64,000 nucleotides of DNA from Agromyces aureus (GTDB taxonomy: Bacteria; Actinomycetota; Actinomycetes; Actinomycetales; Microbacteriaceae), in the NCBI RefSeq assembly GCF_001660485.1, contig NZ_CP013979.1, positions 620,001 to 684,000 of the forward strand. Reading direction: 5' to 3'. Positions 53,880 through 62,661 of this stretch are shown piece after piece (position 1 is the first letter of the stretch; each line of letters begins with the position of its first letter). The translations under genes and the position numbers were made by a program. The notes under the pieces are model-generated. The model did not search any database. It was given only the letters and a program-made list of their open reading frames with translations, and was not told the DNA's origin.

Positions 53880-54245
53880 ATGGGGATCATCGACGCGCAC
53901 CTCGAACGCGCGGCCACCGGCAATCGCGCCGCGCTCTCACGCGTCTACGCCGTCGCACGCGAGGCCACACCAGACCTCACCGAGGGCGAGAGCTACGGCA
54001 TGCCCGCGCTGCTCTACCGGGGCAAGGGCTTCGTCGCCGCGCTCGAGTCCAAGTCGCACCTCGGGCTCTACCCGTTCAGCGGCAAGGTGCTGCCCGCCAT
54101 CAGCGACCGTCTCGCCGGCTTCGACTGGTCTCAGGGCGCCCTGAAGTTCACCGCGCAGCACGAGATCCCCGACGACCTGCTGCACCTCATCTTCGAGACC
54201 CGGCGCGGCGAGATCGACGCCCAGCTCGACCGCAAGAAGCGCTGA
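53880..54245 (+). CDS. DUF1801/YdhG-like protein
   Basis: 121-residue small protein with the DUF1801 pattern: ESYGMPALLYRGKGFVAALESKSHLGLYPFSGKVL, then GALKFTAQHEIPDDLLHLI. Such proteins have a compact fold of unknown function. AGGA lies about seven bases before the ATG. Monocistronic, ends at a perfect hairpin. Confidence 0.85.
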   Translation: MGIIDAHLERAATGNRAALSRVYAVAREATPDLTEGESYGMPALLYRGKGFVAALESKSHLGLYPFSGKVLPAISDRLAGFDWSQGALKFTAQHEIPDDLLHLIFETRRGEIDAQLDRKKR

Positions 54246-54257
54246 CCGCACAGACGA

Positions 54258-54292
54258 CGGATGCCGCCCCGAGAGGTTCGGGGCGGCATCCG
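54258..54292. terminator. Bidirectional terminator hairpin
   Basis: CGGATGCCGCCCCGA (54258-54272) and its exact complement (54278-54292) with a GAGGT loop, between convergent DUF1801 and permease genes. Confidence 0.88.
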
Positions 54293-54336
54293 CTCGCTCT
54301 GCTGTGGCGAGCCTGGCTGAGGCGCGGTGACGCCGG

Positions 54337-55860
54337 TCAGTCGACCTTGGACATCGAGGCGGTCTCGGCACGACGCACGGCCAGGCGCTCGGCGACCTCG
54401 ATCGCGTCGCCCGCGGGGGCGTCGGACTTGCGGTCGGGGCGCGCGATGAACAGGTACGCGAGGCCCGAGACGAGCACGACGCCGAGCCCGATCCAGACGG
54501 CGTAGTCGGCCACGACGTCGCCGGAGGAGCCGGGGGTGGCGAGCAGCCAGATCGCGAACACCCCGTAGGCGAGCGCGAGCACGTTGATCACGATGCCGGC
54601 GCCGCCGAGCGAGAACGTTCCGGCGGGCTTCCACCCGCGCAGGCGCTGGCGGAGGGCCCCGAGCACGACCATCTGGAACGCGATGTAGATGCCCAGCACC
54701 GCGAAGGCCGTGACGGGCAGCGTGATCGCCGGGTTCACGTAGATGAACACCGTGATGATCGCGGGCACGGTGCACGCGACGATGAGCGCGTTGCGCGGCA
54801 CCTTCGTGTTCGGGCTGACCTTCGCGAGCCAGCGGTGGCCCGGGATCATGCCGTCGCGCGCGAAGCTGTAGAGCAGGCGGCTCGCGGCGGCCTGCAGGCT
54901 CAGCACGCACGAGATGAACGCGAGCACGGCGACGCCGAGGAAGATCTTGGCGCCGACGGTGCCGAGCGTCGCCTCGAGGATTCCGGGGATCGGGTCGGCG
55001 TCTTCACCCGAGACGATCGAGGCGAGGTCGGGGGCCGCGAGCACGTAGCCGCCGAACGAGAACAGCGCCGAGACGCCGCCCACGAGGATCGTCAGGATCA
55101 TGGCCTTGGGAATGCGGCGACCCGGGTTCGAGACCTCTTCCGCGACATCCCCGCAGGCCTCGAAGCCGTAGAAGAGGAAGAGGCCGGCGATGGCCGAACC
55201 GATGAACGCGGTCGCGTACGAGCCGTCGCCCTGCACGTTCATGGTGTCGAAGAAGACGCTGAACTCCTGCTTGCGCTGGAAGACGAGCAGGTAGAGGCCG
55301 ACCCCGATGACGCCGATGAGCTCGGCGGCGAGGCCGATCTGTGCGACGCGGGCGAGCGTCTTCGTGCCCGTGAAGTTGAAGATCAGGGCGATCACGAGCA
55401 GGCCGAGCGTGATCGCGAGGGTCGACTCGGGCGTCGCGGTGATGCCGACGAGGCTCGCGACGAAGCCCGAACCGTAGCCGGCCACGGCGGTGATCGTGAC
55501 GATCATGGCCCAGATGTAGATCCAGGCGGCCATCCACGCGTAGCGGCGACCCCAGAGGCGCCGGGCCCATGGGTAGATGCCGCCGTGGATCGGGTACTGC
55601 GAGACGACCTCGCCGAACACGAGCGACACGAGTAGCTGGCCCGCACCGACGATGACGATCCACCAGATCGAGGGCGGTCCGCCGATCGAGAGGGCGACGG
55701 CGAAGAGCGAGTAGACGCCCACCAAGGGGGAGAGGTAGGTGAAGCCGAGGGCGAAGTTCGCCCAGAGACTCATCGAGCGATTGAACGAGTCCTGGTAGCC
55801 GAGGACTTCGAGGTGATCGCCGTCGCCGAGGTCGGTCGGCTTGGCTGGTTCGACGGACAT
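54337..55860 (-). CDS. APC-superfamily amino acid permease (AAT/GABA-permease-like)
   Basis: 507-residue membrane protein with about 12 helices. It begins with LGYQDSFNRSMSLWANFALGFTYLSP, typical of the eukaryote-like amino acid/choline transporter branch, and has the FYGFEACGDVAEEVSNPGRRIPKAM segment conserved in that branch. Likely importer of an amino acid, GABA or diamine for the breakdown genes upstream (semialdehyde dehydrogenase to glutaryl-CoA dehydrogenase). The promoter region has AT-rich AAACTATAGG, similar to the ACTATAGGATG of the GntR intergenic region. Confidence 0.85.
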   Translation of the reverse strand: MSVEPAKPTDLGDGDHLEVLGYQDSFNRSMSLWANFALGFTYLSPLVGVYSLFAVALSIGGPPSIWWIVIVGAGQLLVSLVFGEVVSQYPIHGGIYPWARRLWGRRYAWMAAWIYIWAMIVTITAVAGYGSGFVASLVGITATPESTLAITLGLLVIALIFNFTGTKTLARVAQIGLAAELIGVIGVGLYLLVFQRKQEFSVFFDTMNVQGDGSYATAFIGSAIAGLFLFYGFEACGDVAEEVSNPGRRIPKAMILTILVGGVSALFSFGGYVLAAPDLASIVSGEDADPIPGILEATLGTVGAKIFLGVAVLAFISCVLSLQAAASRLLYSFARDGMIPGHRWLAKVSPNTKVPRNALIVACTVPAIITVFIYVNPAITLPVTAFAVLGIYIAFQMVVLGALRQRLRGWKPAGTFSLGGAGIVINVLALAYGVFAIWLLATPGSSGDVVADYAVWIGLGVVLVSGLAYLFIARPDRKSDAPAGDAIEVAERLAVRRAETASMSKVD

Positions 55861-55975
55861 ATGCGCCTTTCAGGGTCGTCAAGAGGTGCCGTCGACGCCC
55901 CCACGCCGCGACCACCTCATCGTGGTTGCGCCAGCATAGCCATACTTCCGGTCGTAAAACTATAGGTTGGGATGA

Positions 55976-56677
55976 TTAAGTTCGCGGATGCCGCGGCGCG
56001 GCCGATCCGAGCAGCGCGGGCAGTTCGTGCATGCTCGTGAAGATCTGCGAGGCGCCGGCCGCGGCCAGCGATTCCGGCGCCGTGGCCGCAGGCCCGCCGG
56101 GGGCGAAGCCGAAGACGGTCGCCCCGGCGGCCACGCCGGCCGTGACGCCGGCGACCGTGTCCTCGACGACGGCGCAGTCGCGGGGATCGACGCCGAGCCC
56201 CGCCGCCGCGGCGAGGTAGACATCGGGGGCGGGCTTGCTGCGCGGTGTCTCCATGCCGCTGTACACGTGCTCGCCGAAGGCGTCGGCCAGCCCGATCTTC
56301 GCCAGCTGCAGCTCGATCTTCGCCCGATCGGCGCCCGAGGCACAGGCGATCCGTCGGTCGAACGCGGCGGCCACGGCCGTGACGGCGGCGACCGCTCCGG
56401 GGATCGGCTCGAGCTCGACCGCGAGGGCGCGATTGCGCCGGTCGCGGAACTCGAGCAGCCAGGCCTGGTCGGGCCGCACGCCCGTGTGCGCCTCGATGAC
56501 GTCGAACTCGTCGGTCAGGGCGCGGCCGATGAAACGTTCGACGCACTCCTCGCGGCTGATCGGCCAGCCGAGCTCGTGCAGCATGCCGCGCAGCACGCCG
56601 TTGGTGATGACCTCGGAATCGACGAGCACGCCGTCGCAGTCGAAGAGCACGGCCTGGAATCGCTGCGTGGGAGTCAC
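55976..56677 (-). CDS. HAD-superfamily hydrolase (beta-phosphoglucomutase-like)
   Basis: 233-residue phosphatase/phosphomutase-type protein. Motif I is LFDCDGVLVDSE, motif II ACASG, the Lys of motif III is in RSKPAPDVYL, and motif IV VVEDTVAGVTAG. A helical cap (about 20-85) places it with subfamily IA phosphatases acting on small phosphoesters; substrate unknown. GTG start. Located between the permease and the aldehyde dehydrogenase but separated from the latter by a strong terminator. Confidence 0.88.
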   Translation of the reverse strand: MTPTQRFQAVLFDCDGVLVDSEVITNGVLRGMLHELGWPISREECVERFIGRALTDEFDVIEAHTGVRPDQAWLLEFRDRRNRALAVELEPIPGAVAAVTAVAAAFDRRIACASGADRAKIELQLAKIGLADAFGEHVYSGMETPRSKPAPDVYLAAAAGLGVDPRDCAVVEDTVAGVTAGVAAGATVFGFAPGGPAATAPESLAAAGASQIFTSMHELPALLGSAAPRHPRT

Positions 56678-56713
56678 CCCATCGACGCTACCTCGCGCAC
56701 CCGGCCAGAACGA

Positions 56714-56747
56714 CGGATGCCCCGGGGCGTCGGCCCCGGGGCATCCG
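56714..56747. terminator. Terminator after semialdehyde dehydrogenase
   Basis: CGGATGCCCCGGGGC (56714-56728), GTCG loop, and exact complement (56733-56747). A perfect 15-bp stem just past the stop on the minus strand. Confidence 0.9.
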
Positions 56748-56771
56748 GTCGTGCGAACGGCGAAGCGCAGA

Positions 56772-58136
56772 TCAGCCGATGCGGATCATCTTCTTGTTGA
56801 CGAACTCGTCGGCGCCGAAGCGGCCGAGCTCGCGGCCCGAGCCCGAGCGCTTGATGCCGCCGAAGGGCAGCTCGGCGCCGTCGGCCCCGACGACGTTGAC
56901 GAAGACCATGCCGGCCTCGATCTTGTCGGCGACGCGCAGCGCCTGCTCGGAATCGGTCGTGTAGACGTACGAGCCGAGGCCGAACGGGGTGTCGTTCGCG
57001 AGCTCGACCGCGGCGTCTTCGTCGGCGACCTTGAAGACCTGCGCGACGGGGCCGAAGAACTCCTCGTGGAACGCGTCGGAGCCGGGCTTGACGTCGGTGA
57101 GGATCGTGGCCGAGTAGTAGTTGCCGTTGCGCGTGCCGCCCGAGTGCAGCGTGGCGCCCTGCGCGACGGCGCGGGCCACCTGGTCGGCGAGGCCGTCGGC
57201 GGCCTTCGCCGACGAGAGCGGGCCGAGTGCAGTGCCCTCGGCGGCCGGGTCGCCCTCGGTGACGGCGTTCATCGCGGCCGTGAACTTGTCGAGGAACGGC
57301 TGGTACAGCTCTTCGACGACGATGAAGCGCTTGGCCGCGTTGCAGGCCTGGCCGTTGTTGTCGACGCGCGCGAACACGGCCGCCTCGACGGTCGCGTCGA
57401 GGTCGTCGGTCGAGAGCAGCACGAAGGGGTCGGAGCCGCCGAGCTCGAGCACGACCTTCTTCAGGTGACGGCCGGCGATCTCGGCGATCGCGGCCCCCGC
57501 GCGCTCGGAGCCCGTGAGCGAGACGCCCTGCACGCGCGGGTCGGCGATGACGGTCTCGATCTGGTCGTGCGAGGCGTAGAGGTTGACGTAGGCGCCCTCG
57601 GGGAAGCCGGCGTCGAGGAAGATCTGCTCCATCGCGGCGGCCGACGCGGGGCACTGCTCGGCGTGCTTCAGCAGGATCGTGTTGCCGATGATGAGGTTCG
57701 GGCCGGCGAAGCGGGCCACCTGGTAGTACGGGAAGTTCCACGGCATGATGCCGAGCAGCGGGCCGAGCGACGAGCGGCGGATGAGGGCCGAACCCTCGCC
57801 CGCGAGGAGCTCGATCTGCTCGTCGGCGAGCAGCGACTCGGCGTGGTCGGCGTAGTACTCGTAGATCGCGGCGGCGAACTCGACCTCGCCGACGGCCTGC
57901 TCGATGGGCTTGCCCATCTCACGGACGATGATCGCGCCGAGCTCCTGGGCGCGCTCGTTGTGCAGTTCGGCGACGCGGCGGATGAGGGCGGCGCGCTCGG
58001 CGACGGTCGTGTTCTTCGACCAGGCGCGGTGCGTCTCGGTCGCCTTCGCGATGGCGGCCTGCAGCGCCTCGTCGGAGATCGTGTCGTAGGACTCGACCGT
58101 CTCGCCGGTGGCGGGGTTGATCACGGCATAGCTCAT
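56772..58136 (-). CDS. NAD(P)-dependent succinate/glutarate-semialdehyde dehydrogenase
   Basis: 454-residue aldehyde dehydrogenase. The catalytic Glu231 is in LELGGSDPF and Cys265 in NNGQACNAAKR, 34 apart as required. PWNFPYYQVARF and the C-terminal ELPFGGIKRSGSGRELG are present. It resembles the short (about 455-residue) semialdehyde dehydrogenases of the GabD/Sad type. With glutaryl-CoA dehydrogenase and a CoA-transferase nearby, glutarate semialdehyde from lysine/cadaverine is a likely substrate; succinate semialdehyde is the alternative. GAAGGAG precedes the ATG. A palindromic operator-like site lies 60 bp upstream. Confidence 0.9.
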   Translation of the reverse strand: MSYAVINPATGETVESYDTISDEALQAAIAKATETHRAWSKNTTVAERAALIRRVAELHNERAQELGAIIVREMGKPIEQAVGEVEFAAAIYEYYADHAESLLADEQIELLAGEGSALIRRSSLGPLLGIMPWNFPYYQVARFAGPNLIIGNTILLKHAEQCPASAAAMEQIFLDAGFPEGAYVNLYASHDQIETVIADPRVQGVSLTGSERAGAAIAEIAGRHLKKVVLELGGSDPFVLLSTDDLDATVEAAVFARVDNNGQACNAAKRFIVVEELYQPFLDKFTAAMNAVTEGDPAAEGTALGPLSSAKAADGLADQVARAVAQGATLHSGGTRNGNYYSATILTDVKPGSDAFHEEFFGPVAQVFKVADEDAAVELANDTPFGLGSYVYTTDSEQALRVADKIEAGMVFVNVVGADGAELPFGGIKRSGSGRELGRFGADEFVNKKMIRIG

Positions 58137-58195
58137 GGGTTTCTCCTTCTCGGGTGCACACGCAGAGCTTCGTCTGCCTCGGTGCATACGCTCGA

Positions 58196-58226
58196 AATCA
58201 AAGATATATCAACGGATGATTTGATT
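58196..58226. promoter_or_regulatory. AT-rich palindrome upstream of semialdehyde dehydrogenase
   Basis: AATCAAA (58196-58202) and TTTGATT (58220-58226) flank the small palindrome GATATATC (58203-58210). Strongly AT-rich for this genome; fits an operator/promoter for the dehydrogenase gene. Confidence 0.5.
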
Positions 58227-58267
58227 CGACCCGGATGCTGCGGGGCTGCCCCGGGCGACCGGTGCGG

Positions 58268-59044
58268 CTACGGGCGGGCCGCCGCCGAGGGCGCGACGAG
58301 CACCCGGAACGGGGTGCCCTCGCACGCGATCGTCGTCGCCGCGTCGCCCGCGAGCTGTCCGACCTGGAGCGCGGGTTCGGTCGACAGCACGACCCGCGCG
58401 TCGGCGTTCACGAGGGCGAGCGGGGTCTCGGCCGCGAGGAATCCGGCGAGCAGCTCGGCCTCGAGCCGGCGAACGGTGATGTCGGCGCCCACCACGCCGA
58501 CCATGCGCTCGCCGTCGGGCGCGTGCACCGGCATCGTGAGCGTGAGCAGGTAGTCGCACGTGCAGAGGTGATCGACGTACGGCCCCGTGACGTGCGCCTG
58601 CCGCGTGGTCGAGGGGATGCGGTACCACTCGAGCGACCGGAAGTCGCGCAGGTACTCGGTGTAGCCGCGCGTCGAGAGGTCGAGCCTGGTGGGCGCGTCG
58701 GTCGAGCCGAGCACCGGGTTGTCGGCGAGCGGGCCGAGCCACCAGGCGAAGTGCACGTCGCGTCCGCGCACGATCTCGCCGTCGGCGATGAACCCGGCGC
58801 CGACGTAGCGAGGCTCCGGCTCGACGAGCAGGGGCAGCACGAGGCCCGCGACGACCTGGTCGAGTTCGGCGGGGCGCACCTCGCCGACCGCGGTGTCGCT
58901 CGCGATCTCGCGGATGCCGGGGGCGATCGCCTGCTCGATCGGCGACCGCCAGGCGGCGAGCTGCTCGAACACCTCGGCGAACAGGCGCGACACGGCGACC
59001 GCGGCGTCGAGTGCCGCGGCGGGCGTGGGCTGCTCAGTCCTCAT
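58268..59044 (-). CDS. Cache-like sensory domain protein
   Basis: 258-residue protein without signal peptide or membrane helix. The central part (about 75-210) has the PDC/Cache-like pattern: RYVGAGFIADGEIV, the ligand-pocket run DLSTRGYTEYLRDFRSLEWYRIPSTTRQAHVTGPYVDHLC and MVGVVGADITVRRLEAEL. Cache domains usually sense small amino acids or amines outside the cell, but here the protein is soluble and stands alone. Its ATG overlaps the GntR stop by 11 bases, so it is co-translated with the regulator and may be its effector-sensing partner. Role inferred. Confidence 0.7.
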   Translation of the reverse strand: MRTEQPTPAAALDAAVAVSRLFAEVFEQLAAWRSPIEQAIAPGIREIASDTAVGEVRPAELDQVVAGLVLPLLVEPEPRYVGAGFIADGEIVRGRDVHFAWWLGPLADNPVLGSTDAPTRLDLSTRGYTEYLRDFRSLEWYRIPSTTRQAHVTGPYVDHLCTCDYLLTLTMPVHAPDGERMVGVVGADITVRRLEAELLAGFLAAETPLALVNADARVVLSTEPALQVGQLAGDAATTIACEGTPFRVLVAPSAAARP

Positions 59045-59795
59045 CGATGCCTCCTCCGCGTTCGACCCGTGCCTTGGCGGCGAGCAGTCGCCCGGCGAGG
59101 GCGGTCACGAGCTCGCCTGCGGCCGTGCGCGCCTCGCTCGGGCGGTGGGCGGCGACGCCGGCGACGATGCGTCGGTCGGCGGCCGCGGCATCCGCTCGCT
59201 CGCCCTCGTCGTCGAAGCCGAGCAGCAGCAGCGGACCGAACTCGGCCTGCAGGCGGATCTGCTCGCGCACGAGCCTGGCCGACTGGCTGAGCACGGCGAG
59301 CTCGAGGAAGAACCCGCCCTGGTTGGTGCGGGCGCCGGCGGCGGTCGTGAAGTCGGAGGCGTCGAGCCAGGCGCCGAGGCGCTCGGCGTCGGCGTCGGAG
59401 GCGCGTTCGGCGGCGCGTTCGGCGATGCCCGCGAGGATCGCGCCGAAGTAGACGGCCATGTCGCTGAGCTCGACCTGGGCGAGTGCGCGAAGGCGCGCCG
59501 TGAGGATCGTGCGGTGGTCGGCGTCGTCGGCCACGACGAAGCTGCCGCCGTCGCGACCGCGGCGGGTCTCGACGAGCCCCGCCTCGCGGAGGATGCCGAG
59601 GCCCTCGCGCACGGTGATGAGGGCGACGCCGAAGCGGCGGGCGAGCTCGGGCTCGCTCGGAAGGCGTTCGGCCGGGTTGAGCACACCCAGCACGATGCCG
59701 TCGGTGAGGCGCTGCGCGACCTGTTCGGCGCGACCCGCATCGGCGAGCTGGGCGAACACGGCTTCGCGTGCGCCGGGGCCCACCCTCGATTCCAT
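59034..59795 (-). CDS. GntR-family regulator, FadR subfamily
   Basis: 253-residue repressor-type protein. The winged helix (about 25-90) has AERLPSEPELARRFGVALITVREGLGILREAGLVETRRGRDGG; the FCD ligand domain (about 105-240) has helices with metal-ligand type residues. FCD regulators usually bind carboxylic acids, fitting glutarate or a CoA ester here. Divergent from the CoA-transferase-glutaryl-CoA dehydrogenase operon; a palindrome in the 99-bp gap is the likely operator. Followed by and overlapping the Cache-like gene. Confidence 0.9.
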   Translation of the reverse strand: MESRVGPGAREAVFAQLADAGRAEQVAQRLTDGIVLGVLNPAERLPSEPELARRFGVALITVREGLGILREAGLVETRRGRDGGSFVVADDADHRTILTARLRALAQVELSDMAVYFGAILAGIAERAAERASDADAERLGAWLDASDFTTAAGARTNQGGFFLELAVLSQSARLVREQIRLQAEFGPLLLLGFDDEGERADAAAADRRIVAGVAAHRPSEARTAAGELVTALAGRLLAAKARVERGGGIDED

Positions 59796-59849
59796 GCGTT
59801 TCAGGCTAGTCGAGCGGTGAGGTCGCGGATGGCGGCGCGCCATAAAAAG

Positions 59850-59867
59850 ATTCACTATAGGATGAAT
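59850..59867. promoter_or_regulatory. GntR operator candidate
   Basis: ATTCA (59850-59854), CTATAGGA, TGAAT (59863-59867): perfect 5-bp arms in an AT-rich island preceded by CATAAAAAG, between the divergent GntR and CoA-transferase genes. Confidence 0.5.
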
Positions 59868-59894
59868 GTGAGTCGACGGTGATGGAGGCGGACG

Positions 59895-61076
59895 ATGGCG
59901 AACGAGCAGCGCAGCAGCGCGACGACGGGCGTGCTCACCGGCATCCGCGTCGCCGACTTCTCGCGCGTGCTCGCCGGGCCGTACGCCACCATGATGCTCG
60001 CCGACTTCGGCGCCGACGTCGTGAAGATCGAACCACCGGCCGGCGACGACACCCGGCACTGGACCCCGCCCGTCGACGCGAACGGGCAGGCCACCTACTT
60101 CGGCAGCGTCAACCGCAACAAGCGCTCGGTCGCACTCGACCTGACGGATGCCGCGGGGCTGGCCGAGGCTCGTCGGCTCGCGGCCACCGCCGACGTCGTG
60201 ATCGAGAACTTCCGGCCCGGCGTCATGGCCAGGTTCGGACTCGCCTACGACGACGTGCGCCAGCTCAACCCCGGGGTCGTCTACTGCTCGATCACGGGCT
60301 TCGGCGCAGGGCCCGGCGCAGCCCTCGCCGGGTACGACCTGCTCGTGCAGGCCGTCGGCGGGCTCATGTCGATCACCGGAGAGCCCGACGGCGACCCCGC
60401 CAAGGCGGGCGTCGCGCTCGTCGACGTGCTCACCGGGCAGAACGCGCTCGCCGGCATCCTGCTCGCCCTGCGCGAGCGCGACCGCACCGGGCATGGCCAG
60501 CAGGTCGAGCTCGACCTGCTCGGCAGCCTGCTCTCGGCGCTCACCAACCAGGCAGCGTCGACGCTCGCCACCGGCTCGCCGCCCCGCCGCCTCGGCAACG
60601 CGCACCCGAGCATCGCGCCCTACGCGGTGTTCCACGCCGCCGACCGCGAACTCGTGATCGCCGTCGGCAACGACAAGCAGTTCCGGGCGCTCGCGGGCGT
60701 GCTGGGCGAGCCCGCGCTCGCCGATGACGTGCGCTTCGCCGCGAACGGCGCTCGCGTCGGGCATCGCCACGAGCTGACCGAGATCATCGAGGCGCGCCTC
60801 GCCGCGGCATCCGCTGCGCACTGGATCACCATGCTCGAGCCCGCCGGCGTGCCCGCTGGACTCGTGAACGACATCGCCGAGGCCATCGCGTTCGCCGAGG
60901 CGCTCGGGCTCGAACCCGTCGCCGAGACCGGCACGGCGAGCCGCTCGGTCGCGAACCCGATCCGCCTCACCGCGACCCCCGCGACCTACCGCACGCCACC
61001 GCCCTCGCTCGACGAGCATGTCGGCGCCGACTGGCATCCGCTCGACGCACCAGCCCCGAAAGGACCGCACGCATGA
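59895..61076 (+). CDS. CaiB/BaiF family III CoA-transferase (probable glutarate CoA-transferase)
   Basis: 393-residue enzyme transferring CoA between carboxylic acids through an aspartyl-CoA intermediate. Hallmarks: RVLAGPYATMMLADFGADVVKIE, NRNKRSVALDL, ADVVIENFRPGVM, and the catalytic Asp177 in ALVDVLTGQNA. The stop overlaps the start of glutaryl-CoA dehydrogenase (ATGA), the same pairing known for succinate:glutarate CoA-transferases, so it probably makes glutaryl-CoA. GAGGCGGACG lies before the ATG. Confidence 0.88.
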   Translation: MANEQRSSATTGVLTGIRVADFSRVLAGPYATMMLADFGADVVKIEPPAGDDTRHWTPPVDANGQATYFGSVNRNKRSVALDLTDAAGLAEARRLAATADVVIENFRPGVMARFGLAYDDVRQLNPGVVYCSITGFGAGPGAALAGYDLLVQAVGGLMSITGEPDGDPAKAGVALVDVLTGQNALAGILLALRERDRTGHGQQVELDLLGSLLSALTNQAASTLATGSPPRRLGNAHPSIAPYAVFHAADRELVIAVGNDKQFRALAGVLGEPALADDVRFAANGARVGHRHELTEIIEARLAAASAAHWITMLEPAGVPAGLVNDIAEAIAFAEALGLEPVAETGTASRSVANPIRLTATPATYRTPPPSLDEHVGADWHPLDAPAPKGPHA

Positions 61077-62272
61077 CCGCCACCGCACCCCGCATCGACT
61101 CGGTGTTCGACCTCGACGCCCTGCTCACCGAGGAGGAGCGCGAGTGGCAGCAGCGCGCCCGTGCCATCGCGCAGGAGCAGATCGCGCCGATCATCGAGGA
61201 CGACTTCGAGCACAAGCACTTCCGCCGTGAGCTCATCAAGGTGCTCGGCGACGCGGGCCTGCTCGGCATGCACCTGCAGGGCTACGGATGCGCCGGCGCG
61301 GGCGCGGTGGCCTACGGGCTCGTCTGCCTCGAACTCGAGGCCGCCGACAGCGGCTGGCGCACCTTCGTGTCGGTGCAGGGCTCGCTCGCGATGAGCGCGA
61401 TCCACAAGTACGGATCCGAGGAGCAGAAGCAGCGGTGGCTGCCCGGCATGGCCGCGGGCGACCTCGTCGGGTGCTTCGCGCTGACCGAGCCGCAGGGCGG
61501 CAGCGACCCCGCGGCGATGACGACCACCGCGCGCCGCGAGGGCGACGAGTGGGTCATCGACGGCGCCAAGCGCTGGATCGGCCTCGCGTCGCTCGCCGAC
61601 GTCGCCGTCGTGTGGGCGCGCGTCGACGACCCCAGCGGCGCATTCGGCGAGGGCGCCGCCGCCGTGCGCGGCTTCCTCGTGCCGACCTCGACGGCGGGCT
61701 TCACGGCGACCCCCATCGACGGCAAGCTCTCGATGCGCGCCTCGGTGCAGTGCGACGTCGACCTCGACGGCGTGCGGGTGCCCGCCGACGCGTTGCTGCC
61801 GGGGGCAGCCGGCCTCTCGGGTCCGTTCGGCTGCCTCAACGAGGCGCGGTACGGCATCGTCTGGGGTGCGATGGGCGCCGCGCGTTCGTGCCTCGAGTCG
61901 GCGCTCGAGCGCTCGATCACGCGCGAGGTGTTCGGCAAGCCGATCGGCGCGAACCAGCTCACCCAGGCCAAGCTCGCCGACATGTTCGTCGAGGTCGAGA
62001 AGGGCGTGCTGCTCGCGCTGCACCTCGGGCGCCTCAAGGAGCGCGGCGCCCTGACGCCCGCCCAGATCTCGGTCGGCAAGCTGAACAGCGTGCGCGAGGC
62101 GCTCGAGATCGCCCATCAGGCGCGCTCGATCCTCGCGGGCGACGGCATCACGAACGCGTTCCCCGTGATGCGGCACGCGGCCAACCTCGAGTCGGTGCGC
62201 ACCTACGAGGGCACCGACGAGATCCACCAGCTCGTCATCGGCCGTGCGCTCACGGGCATCGCCGCGTTCTAG
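61073..62272 (+). CDS. gcdH: Glutaryl-CoA dehydrogenase
   Basis: 399-residue FAD acyl-CoA dehydrogenase that oxidises and decarboxylates glutaryl-CoA to crotonyl-CoA. Features: MHLQGYGCAGAGAVAYGL, the FAD loop CFALTEPQGGSDPAAM, the DGAKRWIGLASLADV segment, GCLNEARYGIVWG, and the catalytic base Glu379 in RTYEGTDEIHQL. The GCAG and SVQGSLAM patterns place it with glutaryl-CoA rather than short-chain dehydrogenases. Coupled by ATGA to the CoA-transferase gene. Confidence 0.9.
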   Translation: MTATAPRIDSVFDLDALLTEEEREWQQRARAIAQEQIAPIIEDDFEHKHFRRELIKVLGDAGLLGMHLQGYGCAGAGAVAYGLVCLELEAADSGWRTFVSVQGSLAMSAIHKYGSEEQKQRWLPGMAAGDLVGCFALTEPQGGSDPAAMTTTARREGDEWVIDGAKRWIGLASLADVAVVWARVDDPSGAFGEGAAAVRGFLVPTSTAGFTATPIDGKLSMRASVQCDVDLDGVRVPADALLPGAAGLSGPFGCLNEARYGIVWGAMGAARSCLESALERSITREVFGKPIGANQLTQAKLADMFVEVEKGVLLALHLGRLKERGALTPAQISVGKLNSVREALEIAHQARSILAGDGITNAFPVMRHAANLESVRTYEGTDEIHQLVIGRALTGIAAF

Positions 62273-62337
62273 GATTCGTCCGGATGCCGCTCACCCTGCG
62301 TCATCCATCACCACCGCACCACCCACAAGGAGCAGTC

Positions 62338-62592
62338 ATGAAGGCAATGGAGCCTCGACTCACCCGCGCCGTCGTCGAATGGACCGGCTGGGGCACCGCC
62401 CCCGCACCGGTCAGGGACGATGCGCGCGTCATCGCGAAGTTCGGCGCCACCGCCGGGCCGGCGCTCGTCAAGGCGGCCCGCCGCCTCGAGGCCGACTACG
62501 GCTTCGGCTCGGAGGAGTTCCGCCTCCGGCATCCGGAACTCGGCACCGATGCGGTCGACGCCCTCGCCTGGGCGAGCGCCTACGACGCGTAG
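62338..62592 (+). CDS. Small conserved-looking hypothetical protein
   Basis: 84-residue soluble protein, family not recognised. It has two short charged helices (RLTRAVVEWTG; PALVKAARRLEADYGF). A strong AAGGAG (62327-62332) lies six bases before the ATG, and the gene ends at a perfect terminator hairpin, so it is very likely expressed. It follows glutaryl-CoA dehydrogenase by 65 bp and may share its transcript. Confidence 0.7.
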   Translation: MKAMEPRLTRAVVEWTGWGTAPAPVRDDARVIAKFGATAGPALVKAARRLEADYGFGSEEFRLRHPELGTDAVDALAWASAYDA

Positions 62593-62608
62593 GGACCGAG
62601 CGGAACGA

Positions 62609-62644
62609 CGAAGCGGCCCGCCCCGGATGGGGCGGGCCGCTTCG
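62609..62644. terminator. Bidirectional terminator hairpin
   Basis: CGAAGCGGCCCGCCCC (62609-62624), GGAT loop, and exact complement (62629-62644). A perfect 16-bp stem between convergent genes. Confidence 0.93.
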
Positions 62645-62661
62645 CGCGTGTGAGGTCGAGG

